In this document: positions 25,981 to 37,509 of the stretch, in pieces
How positions within the stretch are numbered: the first letter of the stretch is position 1
Layout: each line of letters starts with the position of its first letter
From: Metallyticus violacea
Lineage: Eukaryota; Arthropoda; Insecta; Mantodea; Metallyticidae
NCBI GenBank assembly: GCA_030762175.1
Contig: CM060846.1
Coordinates: 180,607,041 to 180,671,040 of the forward strand
Direction: 5' to 3'
Length of the DNA stretch: 64,000 nt
Made by a program: the position numbers and the translations under genes
Notes under the pieces: generated by a model
The model's input: only the letters and a program-made list of their open reading frames with translations
Told to the model about the DNA's origin: nothing
The model's database searches: none

Positions 25981-28300
25981 AAATGATGATATTGATATAA
26001 AAATCAAGATTGATATTTATATTTTGGAAATGTATCGAAATTTAGAATTTCATAAAAAATATTGATATGGTATTTAATTTTTAGGAACAGTTATTTAGAA
26101 TTTGTACATGCTTATTAGTATTTTTTTCAACTTTAATTTATAAGCAAACATACTTAACGCTTATGTAATAATTGTTAAGTAACTTATCTGTACCGTAAAG
26201 AAAGCTCCGATTAAAATGCTATTCAAATATCTGATTTCAGTACAAAGTTACAACTAGTATTTGGTAACTAAAATTTGTGGTTATGTTATTCTCTTCCCTT
26301 TCAAGTTAGCGGGTTCGATTTCAGTGGACGCAAGTGGACATTTTTTGTGGAACAAACGGCACATGAGCCGCTTTCTCTGATGTTTCCTGTCATTTCATTC
26401 TGCCATTGCTCCATTTGCATTTTCATCCCAATTTCTACTTTCACCCTATCATATAATTAATCGTGTACTGGAGCGGGAGTCGCTGTGTTGACTCCACGAC
26501 CCTCAAAGTACTGTCAGAGCAGGCAGATGGTGAAGCGGTAGCATAGCCGGTTCTGTCCCGTCATGGGATGTCTGAAATGAAACCAATACATGTATATAGG
26601 AGCATGCTATAATAAACTCATTTCATGAGATAAATGTTTGTTCATAAAGGAATACTAAATAAAGTGTTCCTAATTGTAGTGTTAGTCTCAGATATGCTCT
26701 ACATGTTTAATACTGTATTTAAGTAAATGTGGAGCAGTGAGAGAATTGTACTTGGCTTGATTACAGTGCCTTTATTTCTAGAGTGCCTAAAATAGTGGAA
26801 TTTTAAACGTATTTGTTCAGTCATAAAATTTATAATTGTTCAGTTAGTGACTCATCTAGTGTAAAGCCCCTGCCACTCGTGTAGCTACCCTACAAATAAC
26901 CTTCAGAAGCCTAAGTAAGAATGAAAACAGCAGTGCGTCAACGAAAATATTAAAGAAGCCAGCGAGTATCCGTAAACAAAGCCACAAAAGCTTTGTATTG
27001 GATATACTACAGCGTGGTAGACCGCGCCTGGAATTTTAAGTCAGATGGAGACATTTACTCCGCAGCACTATAGCACGCCACTGGAGTGAGAGCAGTAATG
27101 AAAGAGAGCTCCCGCGTGCAATTCTTACATCGTACAACTCGGACTTGAAATACGCAAGCACTTGGAATAATAAGCTAAAAAAAATGCTCCTCTCTTTCTC
27201 TTTCTGCGTCCCCTTCCGTTGCTTCTCATTCTCTGTTTTCAATCCAACTATTTTAAATGCGACCGAGAGAAAGGCGGTGTATCGAGGGAGAGACAGACAC
27301 TGAGCTAGTGGAGTATTGTATTTTGCTTTGCACTCTCATTTCCCACTGCTCTAATTGCTTCCCCTGCCACACATCAGCATTCGTGTTTCCTTTGTTCTTT
27401 CCTTTGAACATTACATTTCCTCTTCTCGCCCTAGCGACAAGCTTTGAAAACCAAGCTACTAATAAAGGTGGAACCCTATTATGTGTACCTTCTAGGGCAA
27501 GACAAGACTAAAAGCGGATTTTGCGTAATTGAGTATTAACCATTAGAGCCCAATTCAATATACATAATAAACCTTAACTAAATAGAATGCACAACATCTC
27601 ACACTGCTGGAAGTTAGAAAAGATTCAATTAAGGCTCCAGTTCACATATCCTGTATACAAACATTTAAAATTTACGTATTAGCGATTTCAATGATGAAAG
27701 TCATGTGTAAAGATAAACCGCCATGATAAATTGCACAAAGTTGTCTGCTCCAGTCGAGAATGTCATTTACTACCTATTCCAGAATATTATCATGATCATA
27801 ATCATCATTATTGTTAACATTATATTTCCAATTTAGCTACATCAAATATTTCAACCCATAATATTTTGGTTTATGATAAATCCGTATAGAAATATTTTTC
27901 TTGTTTCACTCTATGTTATATTCATCATAAAGATATTACGTTTTTCTTTTTTTTTTTCTTGTCTTTCTTTCTTTGTTTTTTTTTTTTTTGTTTTTTTTTT
28001 TTTTGTTTATTATTCATGTTTTCTCTTTTATATTTTTGTAGTAATTATTTAATATTTAGTGCCCAAAATTGGTTCAGAATATGTTCTTAAACGTCCAGTT
28101 TTATATTTTTAGTGGTATTTTTCCTGAGTCCTTAACATGTACTGGGTATTTCATGGTTTAGTCGCCGTTTCACATCTGGCGGCCCGGCAGTCAGAGGGGT
28201 AATTTCGGCTGATGCAAATGTAATGTACATGCAACTGATTCAAATTTTCGCAATTACAACTACACTTATAATGAAAATAAGCAGTACCTTATTACAGATA
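25981..28300. other. no gene; possible tRNA-like head and T-rich tract
   Basis: The segment 26275-26335 has a B-box-like GCGGGTTCGATTTC preceded by GTGGTTATG and might be another SINE head. 27950-28006 is T-rich with long T runs. The 84- and 68-codon frames near 27.0-27.5 kb show nothing recognisable. Confidence 0.4.
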
Positions 28301-28680
28301 ATGTTGAAAATGTTTTGCTTCTATATCCACTCGATTCTGACATAATTTTAGGAATTTGTCATTCACACGGGTCATTTCATCTTTCTAAATTGATTGAATT
28401 TCTTTCCTGATATTTTCTTTCAGTTCTTCTAATATGTGGGAGCATGTTCCATTCAATTTATTCAACTTCCTTAAATAAAATTTCATTCTCTAATTACATA
28501 ATTCCTGTATCTTTCTGCGTTTATGGCATTGTAAAAAAAAGACAGATCCTTTATTCTGCATACATCTACGGCGCACCAAACGTATATTTTCTCGTCATGC
28601 AAGGGGGTTTCGTGTATAAAATGGGATTTTTCAATGCTTGTTATTTTGCGTCGAAACATGCATCATCAGTAAATAATATT
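28301..28680 (-). pseudogene. mariner/IS630-like transposase remnant
   Basis: On the minus strand one frame gives ETPLHDEKIYVWCAV, DLSFFYNAINAERYRN and YVIRE (28610 down to 28490), matching the central catalytic-domain spacing of IS630/mariner-like transposases. A second frame further on gives LEELKENIRKEIQSI, then MTRVNDKFLKLC, which fits the C-terminal end of such proteins. Frameshifts and stops intervene. I found no terminal inverted repeats. It is a different family from elements 1 and 2. Confidence 0.65.
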
Positions 28681-30983
28681 AAGCTTGGATTCATTAACGC
28701 TATGTAAAATCCAATTATAAGAATGTCAAGGTTACCTGCCTGAAATGTGTGACCCTGTATATTTTCAATTTTAAATTTACTCAGTTTCGGAAGATGAACT
28801 AATGCGTGAGAATTTTCTAAAAAATGTCAGAACAGTGAGGACGTAGCGGGACAACATTTTCAACATCACCTGTCAAGCTTCATGCTTACTTAATTTGTAA
28901 TTGTAGCTGTTATTGCGAAAACTTGATTCAGTTGCGCGGATATTACATCTGGCTGCTGATCAATTGTTGCTGTAAAACGGGCATCAAAATCTTGAAAGTG
29001 TGGTGTAGTAAAATCATGGTGAATTACATGTTTCTGAAAGAGCAATAATCTTTAGCACGTCTGGTTAAAAATAATCGGCAAATTAGTGTTTTGAATTCGT
29101 TTCCTTTGATATTTTGTAGGTATATAGAGTGTGCATCAATAAAATCAAAATGCAATATTTTCAAATACCTTAACTTAGTTTTGATATAAGGAACCTATTT
29201 TTGGTAAGTTATAACTGATATATTTGTTACGAGATCATGTGTTATCTTCTTAAGACTGTAATACATGGCTGCTGACTTACTGCAAATGAACTTAACAGAA
29301 TAGACATCCACGCTTGCAATGTTTAAATGAATAAATGTATTAAGGATAACAACAAACACTTTAAAGTAAATGCAGAAGCCATGAATGTAAAATTTGTTAA
29401 ATAATATTTTATATCAATCGATTGTTATGATAATATGACGGCACACAATGAGGAATCATGGATTGTGGCAATACCCCCTAAATATTAGAGCATTTCTTCA
29501 CTGGCTCATTATTTTGGCAACCAGGTTCCACTTGAGTTTGTAACGCAATGTCGTGATCTATGCGTCTCAAATGATTCGTTGAGCTATATTAATTTTGGTG
29601 ACCTAACTGACCATAAGAGGGGAGCATCACAATGAATTCATCTTTAACCAAACGTTTCACCAAAGTGAATGAGCAATTACATTATCCTCTGCAATATCAG
29701 CCTATACAATGACACAGAACAATGTCAAAAGAATTCATTGAAAGTTTTAATGGTTTTGTTATTCTTTTAAATATGTCTGTTTCGGTGTTTCTCTAGCCTT
29801 CTAACACTGACACGTCAATGTAGAATGCTGAATTAGAAAAGCGCTGATTTAAGAACATTGCTATAAAAGCCAATTTGTAAACTTCGCTGGATGCGCAATG
29901 TCCTTCTAATGTAAAACAGCAGATTGTAAGGCTATAGATTCAATGTTTAAAATATTGAAAACAATTCACGGTTTTGTTCACGCCTATGGCAGTATCCCAA
30001 AGTGCAAATCTTCAGGATGAAAAGTTTGAGACAACGGAACCATCCTGTCTATCCACAGCCGCCAAAGGGCCCCGATGTGGTTAACATCGTTGTCGTAAGA
30101 GTTTGAAAGATGTCACTCAACAATTTTACCACTGCACTTTACATTGCCATACTTGAGTATATCAGCTGAATCTAAATAAGTAAACCGTTTCGTTTCTGGT
30201 CATTATTGTTAACAGACGCCGTAAAGTAATTCAGTTTTTGTTTGTAGTCATTTTTTACATTTTTATCTTATTTTTAGGCAGTGACGTATATGTTTTGACA
30301 AAGATCTTAACTGTTTACAATCATGCACAGTAACAACATTTTTGTGGTAATTTAATTTCGCTGCAACAGGCAGTATGCACTTTGATTTTCTCCTTTTTGG
30401 TAATTCAGATTTATTATCATTGGAAATTTTTTCCATTTCGATGGTAGTTGAGGAGCTATTGCGTTCAATTTTGTCCAATCATTTCCTTTAGTAATGCTGT
30501 TTCAGATATGTGTCTACGGGCTTGCGTTAACGACTTTTACGTCATAGTATGAGATGCATTTTATTCAGTTAACGAGTAATAGTGATATTTCTTCCCCTGA
30601 TATTTTCTTTAGTAATTTTTATGTTCTAACACAGAGGATATATGGCGTTATGCTAAGAGATTGCACCACATGTACCTACGGATTTTAGTTAATTTCCTAA
30701 CGTAGCAATATTGTTCTTGATTTCATCATTCATTGTTCTTGTATTGATAATGTTTTTTAGTTTTCTTATTATTTATCCGTACACCCCATGGGCATCGGTA
30801 ATGTATTTTAAGTGTAGGAAGTTCTTAAGTACTTTTGAGAATTTTTATTACAAGTTACATAGCTCATATTTACTATTAAATTTTCCTCTTCTTCAATTCA
30901 AAATGTCTAGCAGAAGAACTATATAGGATGCTAATTTGCCCGTTATTCTAATCTATGAACAAATCGGAGGCGCATCTGGTGTT
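28681..30983. other. no gene seen
   Basis: AT-rich. A 71-codon minus-strand frame at 30263-30478 has a basic patch (PKRRKSK) but no family signature. Confidence 0.4.
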
Positions 30984-31206
30984 ACTTTGATTCTTTTTTA
31001 TGTGGTTTATTTACGGACGCTCTTTAACATCTCAGATCATCAGCGTCCCATTCAATTGAGGGCGTTAAACGGCCGACAAATTTTGCTAAGAGGCCTTATT
31101 TTTCAGATTTAAGGTTCTATTTCGTACCGTAAATATACGACACGGGACCCACGGCTTTATTTCCCTTCCGAAGGAAGCCATACTTAGGATTTTTAACTTT
31201 GATTCT
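30984..31206 (-). mobile_element. SINE family A, copy 3, 5'-truncated
   Basis: The minus-strand body 30995-31195 lacks the tRNA-like head. 11-bp duplications (actttgattct) lie at 30984-30994 and 31196-31206. The body keeps the family segments around CCGTGGGTCCCGTGTCG. Confidence 0.9.
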
Positions 31207-31449
31207 GATTCTCATGTTACTGCGTTACATCATTTTAATATCATGGCTGCCGCTAATGGCTGATCAAATGATCAGAAACTTCAGTTTTTTCTCTGTTCTT
31301 AAAGGTGCAATTTCATTGTGGTTTCGCACTTTTAGTCATCGATATTCTCTATTTAATTCGGATGTATTAAATTCATCATTTTAAAGTGCATTTGAAAGTG
31401 GAAACCATGAAGATATGTTGGACACAACTTAGACTAATGGTTCAACTAT

Positions 31450-31728
31450 ATTTTTTTTTCAATAGTGTTTAACGCCCGTTTTTAACTAAGGCACCACAGG
31501 CGCTGGACACTGATGATACATTAGATAAAATGATAAATTGGGAAAGGATATTTTTTAAGGAAGGAGGTGTTCCAGGCCTAAGTTTTTGGTACCTCCTCCA
31601 CATTTGCCATTTATGAGGACTGGGAAAATCCTGGAGAAACACTGCTAGGCAGAACGGTTCTGGTTAGATTCGAACCCCAGACCTCCCGCGCACGAGTCCC
31701 CGACTTAACAATCTCGGCCATCGGTGGG
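31450..31728 (-). mobile_element. SINE family C, copy 2
   Basis: Full-length minus-strand copy with a T-run at its 3' end (A-run on the element strand) and B box GGTTCGAATCTA (GGTTCGAATCCC in copy 1). It abuts the gag end of the Gypsy remnant. Flanks gttcaactatat and gtcagctagat are only imperfectly alike, so the duplication is tentative. Confidence 0.85.
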
Positions 31729-31736
31729 GTCAGCTA

Positions 31737-32349
31737 GATTCAGAATCCATTTTGAATTACATATACGATGTACTCTCCCCAAGTGGTCAAATAGATGCAG
31801 GCATGTCCCAGCAAGAACAGATTAAAATTCTTATAAAAGGTTTCAAGCTACAATATGTCCAAGCTTTAGCATCAATCCTCAGAAGGTTGACGTATTACAA
31901 ATCATTAACAGAGTTGATAAAGCACGGTTTTACGTCAGAGTAGATAACAATTATTTTTCTCTCCTCTGCTAGCAAGTAGATTACCTAATTTTTCCTATTC
32001 GTCTCCTAATGAATTGGCCCCTAATCCGACTGTTTCTATGCCAGGACCCATTATTAATCTACCGAATTTCATTGCTCAAGATACAAACGTAGCTCTCACC
32101 AATCAAGTTGCTAAGCTAAGCGCGCAAATCCGTGGGTTGCAATCACAATCGTCATCATCTCAGCCTCCGAGCCAGTCATGTGTTAGGAGTCAACAAGCAT
32201 GTATGACACAACCTGCACAACACTCCAGAGATGCAGTTGTATGCTACAACTGTAATAAGCCTGTACAAATTTCTCGTTATTGCCGATCCATATCTACTCG
32301 GTCAAAAAACGACCAGCGCTGTTCCTCCAACCATGTAAACCAGAATTAG
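31737..32349 (+). pseudogene. Ty3/Gypsy gag remnant
   Basis: First frame: LNYIYDVLSPSGQIDAGMSQ, then a short helix-rich stretch ending at 31943. Second frame, 32014-32349: a Gln/Ser-rich region and a zinc knuckle in which the expected CX2CX4HX4C pattern appears as CYNCNKPVQISRYC, so the metal-binding His is now Gln. The N-terminal part is missing, cut off at the SINE boundary. It belongs with the protease and pol fragments that follow on the same strand. Confidence 0.78.
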
Positions 32350-32409
32350 CTTACCAATCCTTTAAATACAATGCTTTCTCTTGCAGGTAAAGATTTGTAA
32401 ATTATTATC

Positions 32410-32804
32410 ATATTAATGACAATTCCATTATTTTTTTTTCATATAGGATGTGCTATTAGCACTATTCATCGTGCGTGTATTGATGATTGTACCAAATTAG
32501 GACCTGTTGATGTACTTTTACGTACTGCAGAGTATAAGTTGCTAGACGCTCCATATCATTCTATTGTGAACTTTACTATTAATAATAATTTTCCAGAAGG
32601 ACGTGCTCATTGTTGAGGACCTATTACATGATTTTATTTTAGGCTGTAATTTTCTAAGTAAATATGGGGTAGTTATTGAATACTCCAACAATTCTATTTC
32701 TATGTATACTAATGACCATAAATATATTACCATTTCGATTGTAGATACAGTTGTGAGCGCAGAAGGTGATATTGTCATTAATCCTTTAAATGATGGTGAT
32801 CGAT
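32410..32804 (+). pseudogene. Ty3/Gypsy protease remnant
   Basis: Retroviral-type aspartic protease region. GCAISTIH (near 32445) corresponds to the expected DTGA/DTGC active-site turn, but the catalytic Asp-Thr is gone. LHDFILGCNFLSKYG (near 32625) matches the conserved ILG block. The two parts are in different frames. A SINE C is inserted at the 3' end of this fragment. Confidence 0.72.
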
Positions 32805-33089
32805 TGAATAGTGTTTAACGTTGTTTTTACTACTGAGGCACCATATGCGGTGAACAATGTTGATACATTAAATGAAATGGGAAATTAGGAAAGAATTTTT
32901 TTAAGGAAGGAAACGTTCCAGGCCTAAGTTTAGGGTACCTCCCCGGCATTTTCCATTTATGAGGATGAGGAAAACCTGGAAAAACCTCAGTCAGGAGGGA
33001 GGTACTGGTGCGATTCGAACCCCAGACCTCCCTCTCACGAGTCCGCGCCTTAACGGCCTCAGTCACCCGCGGCGGTAAATCATGATGAT
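32788..33089 (-). mobile_element. SINE family C, copy 3, inside the Gypsy remnant
   Basis: Minus-strand body about 32805-33076 with a full tRNA-like head (B box GGTTCGAATCGC). Imperfect 13-bp duplications (aaatgatggtgat at 32788-32800, aaatcatgatgat at 33077-33089) flank it, so it inserted after the retrotransposon. Confidence 0.85.
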
Positions 33090-33529
33090 GTTGCTATACC
33101 TAATAAGATATCTCTTGTAAACGATGTTAACATTGCCCCTTTTTCCACCTGCTATGGATCTGTGCAAAATTCTTCTGAAACTGTCACGGATGTCATGTTT
33201 GAACCATAAATCAATATAATGCATAATATGAAGGTTACCATTTCTCCAGTACTGTATCGTGCATCTTCAGATTGTGTAATATTTGTTCATAGCAATTCTG
33301 CAGTATGTCAAATGCTGTTTGCTAACACTGTTCTTACGGAGGCTCATGATGTAGCTTTGGTGCAGAGTAAATCTGGTGACCCTAGTGATGTCATAACTTT
33401 ACAAGCTCCTAACTATGATTTCAAAATTTATACTAATCTAACCCACTTCAGAAATCCCCCAATTGCATCAGTTATAATTGTAACACACCAATGTCCTCGC
33501 TACTACTCCTGAAGACTGAGGTTCCACTA
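33077..33529 (+). pseudogene. Ty3/Gypsy pol linker between protease and RT
   Basis: Open stretches including a 97-codon frame at 33219-33512 have the composition seen between protease and reverse transcriptase in this group. Coordinates and strand place them there. Specific residues are not diagnostic. Confidence 0.5.
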
Positions 33530-34500
33530 CTGTGGCCGAGTTTCACATTCCGGTTACTGACCCTAAACCCATTAAGCAAAGACCGCAAAGAGTCGCTCAT
33601 AAAAGGAAGTTATTTCACAGCAGGTTAATGAAATGAAATGCAGGTATTATAAAAGAACGTGATCTTCTCGTGTTGTGTCGTAGTAAAAAAATGATTCTAT
33701 GAGGTTTTGTGTGCATTATAGAAAATTAAATGTTGTTAGTGCAACATCATGGTATCCCTAACATCTCATTGATTATTTTTAAGCTATCTTGGGGAAGTGA
33801 AATGGCTCGCTTCATTGGATTTATTATTCGCCTATTTTCAAGTGTCAATTTCTGATGGTAGTAAAAATATACCTCATTTATCACTCATGAAGGATAGTAT
33901 GAGTTTGCACGACTTTCTTTTGGCCTGGCTAATGCTCCTCGCTTCTTCACTTACGTAGTAGAAAAACTTTTAAAAGATTTTACATTTTAAAAAGCGTTAG
34001 CATATATACAACATGTTGTATTTGCAAAATCATTGGACGAACTGCTAGAGAACTGCTGTTTTTCAGAGGTTACAGCTTCACAATTGCAACTAGCTAAGTT
34101 GTTTCTTTGGGGAAGGGCATGAAAAGAATTAAGTTGCTAGGTTTACGAAGTTTCCAGAGATGGTATTTCCTTTGATTCGGATAAAGTTACTGTTACTAAA
34201 CAGGAACCATTCGCAAGGTTTTGGGCCTTTTCAACTTTTATATGAAATTCATAAAAATGTATTCAATCATTGCACAGTCATTAATGCAATTAACTTGGAA
34301 GAATCAATACTTTTGTGGATTGCTGATCAACAGCACGCTTTTCACACTTTGAAACATTCTTTAGTAACTGCTCCTGTCTTAGCTCATTACACTCCAGGAT
34401 TTATATTGAATTACACACTGATGCTAGCGGCCTGGAAGTGGGCTGCGTATAATTGCAGAAAGTTGGAGGTGCATTAAAACCTATTGCTTATGTATCCAGA
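33530..34500 (+). pseudogene. Ty3/Gypsy reverse transcriptase and RNase H remnants
   Basis: Reverse transcriptase blocks in order: KPIKQRPQRVAHKRK (33568), GIIKERD (33647), RFCVHYRKLNVV-like region near 33700, VSISDG near 33848, and LSFGLANAP near 33920. The active-site segment is AYIQHVVFAKSLDE (near 33998), where the essential Asp pair of YxDD is replaced by Gln-His. HAFHTLKHSLVTAPVLAHYT (near 34338) starts the RNase H connection, and TDASGLEVGCV lies near 34413. Many frame changes. Not functional. Confidence 0.85.
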
Positions 34501-35219
34501 ACGTTATCTAAATGTGGAAAAAATACAGTGTACCAGAATTAGAGCTTTTAGCTGTTGTTTTTGGGGTTGTCTCACTTCAGAACTTTTGCATTGAGTTTAT
34601 AATGTACACATTATATGAGACCATCACTCACGCGGCTGCCTTAAAAATCTTAAAGATTTGTCAGGACGTTTGGCTCGATGGAGCCTTAAGTTACCAACAC
34701 ATTCTTACACCATTTGTTATTAATCTGGTAAGAAACATCATATTGCCGATACATTGTCTTGTTTTCCTGTTTTGCACCCACAGGTACATCAAGTTGATTA
34801 GCTGGATGATCCAATTACTTGTCTTCTCTTCCCAGTTGAGGTTGCTGAAAAACACAAACGCGACCCAATTTTCTCCTTATTATTAACGCTCTTGGTGATC
34901 CAGAAGCTCCAGCCAAATTTCAACAAGGATTTAGTAGGTGCTTAAATCTTATAAAGGAAAAACACTGGTTCGTCAGGTTCTCTTCATTTACTGGTGATAC
35001 CAAAGCTCCTTAAATATGAAATTCTTTCCTCTTGTCATGATCATGATGACTCACTATCTGGGCACCCTGCTTTCTCTAAAACGTTTCATAAAATTAATGT
35101 ATTTATTATTACTTTTTTTGAATTGGAATGAAAAACGACATTAAACATGTTGTACTTATATGTCCTAGCTGTCCATAAAAGACCCTAATAATCGGAAACC
35201 TCCTGATCTTTTACAACCC
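34501..35219 (+). pseudogene. Ty3/Gypsy RNase H end and zinc-binding region of integrase
   Basis: YSVPELELLAVVFGV (near 34527) is the conserved RNase H block. Downstream pieces include GDPEAPAKFQQGF, then SLSGHPAFSKTFHKINV near 35055, matching the H2C2 integrase entry region, and VLAVHKRP near 35165. Strongly frameshifted. Confidence 0.75.
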
Positions 35220-36072
35220 ATATCTGAGCAATCTATTGGTGAGCGTTGGGATATTACTCTTCTTGGCCTCCTTCCTGAAGCATCACAGATAGTTTCTTCG
35301 TTCTAAATGGGGATATAAACACAAAATTGTGACTACAGAATATGCTTTTGTTGGGTCCAGGCAGCTCCACTAACTTCAGCCACCATCCCTTAGGTTAGTA
35401 AATTCATTTTGCTGTAGAATTCTTTGTAGACATGGAGTACCCTCCATCTTGCTACCTGATCGGGGATCTGTTTTCCTTAGTGAGGAAACCCAAGAATTGT
35501 TAAAATCATTGTCTATTTCTCCCAATTTTACTAATGTCTATCACCCAGTATGTAATGGTTTAACCGAGCGTTTCAACAACACTCTCATTAACAAATTGAG
35601 TAATTTTATTGATTCTTATCAAAAGAATTGGATGCCATTCTACCTAATGTAGTTTGTTCCTGTAATTTTCTGTACAACAGACAACTAACTATTCCCCATT
35701 CGTTTTATATATGGTCGTGAGTCAGCATTACCTCATTAGGTTTAATTGCATCTAGAAATTAATTAGTTTAATTCAGAAAGCTCGTAAGGTTGCAATCTAT
35801 AATACCAATATTCAACAAGCTAGATGGAAGAATCGGTATGATGCAAACATATTGATGTTGAGCAATATGTTAAATTATTCACTCCTCTTCGAAAAAATGT
35901 AAATTTACCAAAATGTTATATTGTAGATATTTTGGTCCGTTTGAAATTAAAAACAAATTACTCCTGTTCATATATGGTTCGAAGACCCAATGCCCCTAGA
36001 GTTCAAGAACAGTCTGTACATGTATCACGTCTCTACCCTTATTACAACCCAGTTAGTTCATACAGATTGTAA
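35220..36072 (+). pseudogene. Ty3/Gypsy integrase core and C-terminus
   Basis: Blocks: SEQSIGERWDITLLG (near 35224; GERWDIT carries the first catalytic Asp), DRGSVFLSEETQELL (near 35458, second Asp), then YHPVCNGLTERFNNTL (near 35540) with the catalytic Glu. A C-terminal stretch (RRPNAPRVQEQSVHVSRLYP, near 35979) matches the end of such polyproteins. Stops and frame changes occur between blocks. No env-like frame follows. Confidence 0.83.
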
Positions 36073-37449
36073 TAACTTAAACTAAATAACAGGCTCTCAT
36101 TATTAATACATAAATGTTAGCTTTGTCGTTGTGTTATACATGAAGTCATTGGATACCTTTTGGATTCCTTGTAAAGATGAGGTAATTTGTTTATACATAT
36201 CGGTTCTGATTTTATTGACCATGTAAAAAGTTAATCAACATGATGAGTTTGTGCTGTGCTTAGGCTATTTTCTAGCATCTTAGCGGTGAGTGGCGAGTAT
36301 TCACGTTTGGAATACTGCATTCAGGCTACAACGTTCTTGCAGGGGGTACCAATGGGACGTGTTTATTATAACTCTTCAGTGTGGCCATAGTGCCCCTAAA
36401 GAAGTTTAGACTAATAATATGGTTTTATGGTGGTGTACGTATATCTGCCTTGTATGAAGGTGATTTTTTTAGCCTATGTTGGTACTTTGACTCTGAAGTA
36501 AGATAAATTTCAAAATTGACCATTTGTTTGCTTAAAGAAAATGTATTTCTTGTGTATGTTGGCCCAGTTTGGAAAATGAGTTCAGTTACTAGTTCACATA
36601 GTAGTAGCTTTCCTAGTGTAGATTAAGAGTGTGCATGCTCCATTTTATGACATTTGCAGAATATTTACTCTGTTGTGGTGAACTTGCATTTCACATTAAT
36701 TCTACAACATATTTTATACCCAATTGATTACTTATAGCATATTAATCTTTTCCCCTCCATATAGGGAAAATGATAAGAATGCATCATATTTATATTCTGA
36801 TTTTGCTCTGCTTTATTTAATTTGGTTTTAGATTGATGAGTTATTTGTGAATCTAAGAGTAAACAATGTGTTTTACTTTTTATTTTATTTATTTATTTTA
36901 TTTATTTATTTTCATAGCAGGAGTCTGCTAATAGAGTAATGTTTGTTTTAGTACTGGCCAAAGCGAAACATACCCGTAGTTGTTTAGAGAAATAGAAAAG
37001 TTAACTTTCAGTGTTGCTGTTATGGTAATATCTCCGCCCAGCAGTACTTTTTGGGGCAATGATTGCATGAGTGAAAAGGTTTTGCTCGATTTAAATATTG
37101 TAGAGATATTCTATTCAGTTTTGAGAGACTTGTGGCGTTATTAGATATTTTGGGCCCGGTGGAGGTGTTACTAGGTACCCACCGGTGCTGTCAATATAAA
37201 CGGAATATCGATAGGTATGATTTATGATGATTTTTTTTTCCTTACTGTGGTTGAGTGCAGTCTATATTGTTTATTATCGTGCTTTTTCAGCCCTTTCTCA
37301 GTGGGGTGCACCCATCTTTATACTTTTTTGTGTTGTAGTGTTTGATTGCCTGTATATTATACTTTGCGTGGGGCATTTTGGGCATGCAGTAATTTGTGTT
37401 TTATTTCATGTCATGTGGTCAAATTCATTTTGTGTTGTTTGTGTTTCTG

Positions 37450-37455
<6 letters not shown>
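36073..37455. other. 3' flank of the Gypsy remnant; LTR not resolved
   Basis: A G-rich GCAGGGGGTA near 36336 could be a polypurine tract, which would put a 3' LTR to its right. I could not pair it with a 5' copy. The rest is AT-rich with no coding signal. Confidence 0.3.
36879..36912. repeat. (ATTT)n-like low-complexity tract
   Basis: Alternating TTTA and TTTTA units. Confidence 0.85.

Positions 37456-37509
<54 letters not shown>
37456..37509. repeat. (TA)n(CA)n microsatellite
   Basis: About 22 TA units followed by five CA units. It yields artefactual Tyr-Ile frames on both strands. Confidence 0.95.

Noticed and set aside
28444..28707. 87-codon plus-strand frame
   Set aside because: It lies opposite the mariner-like transposase remnant and is a shadow of it.
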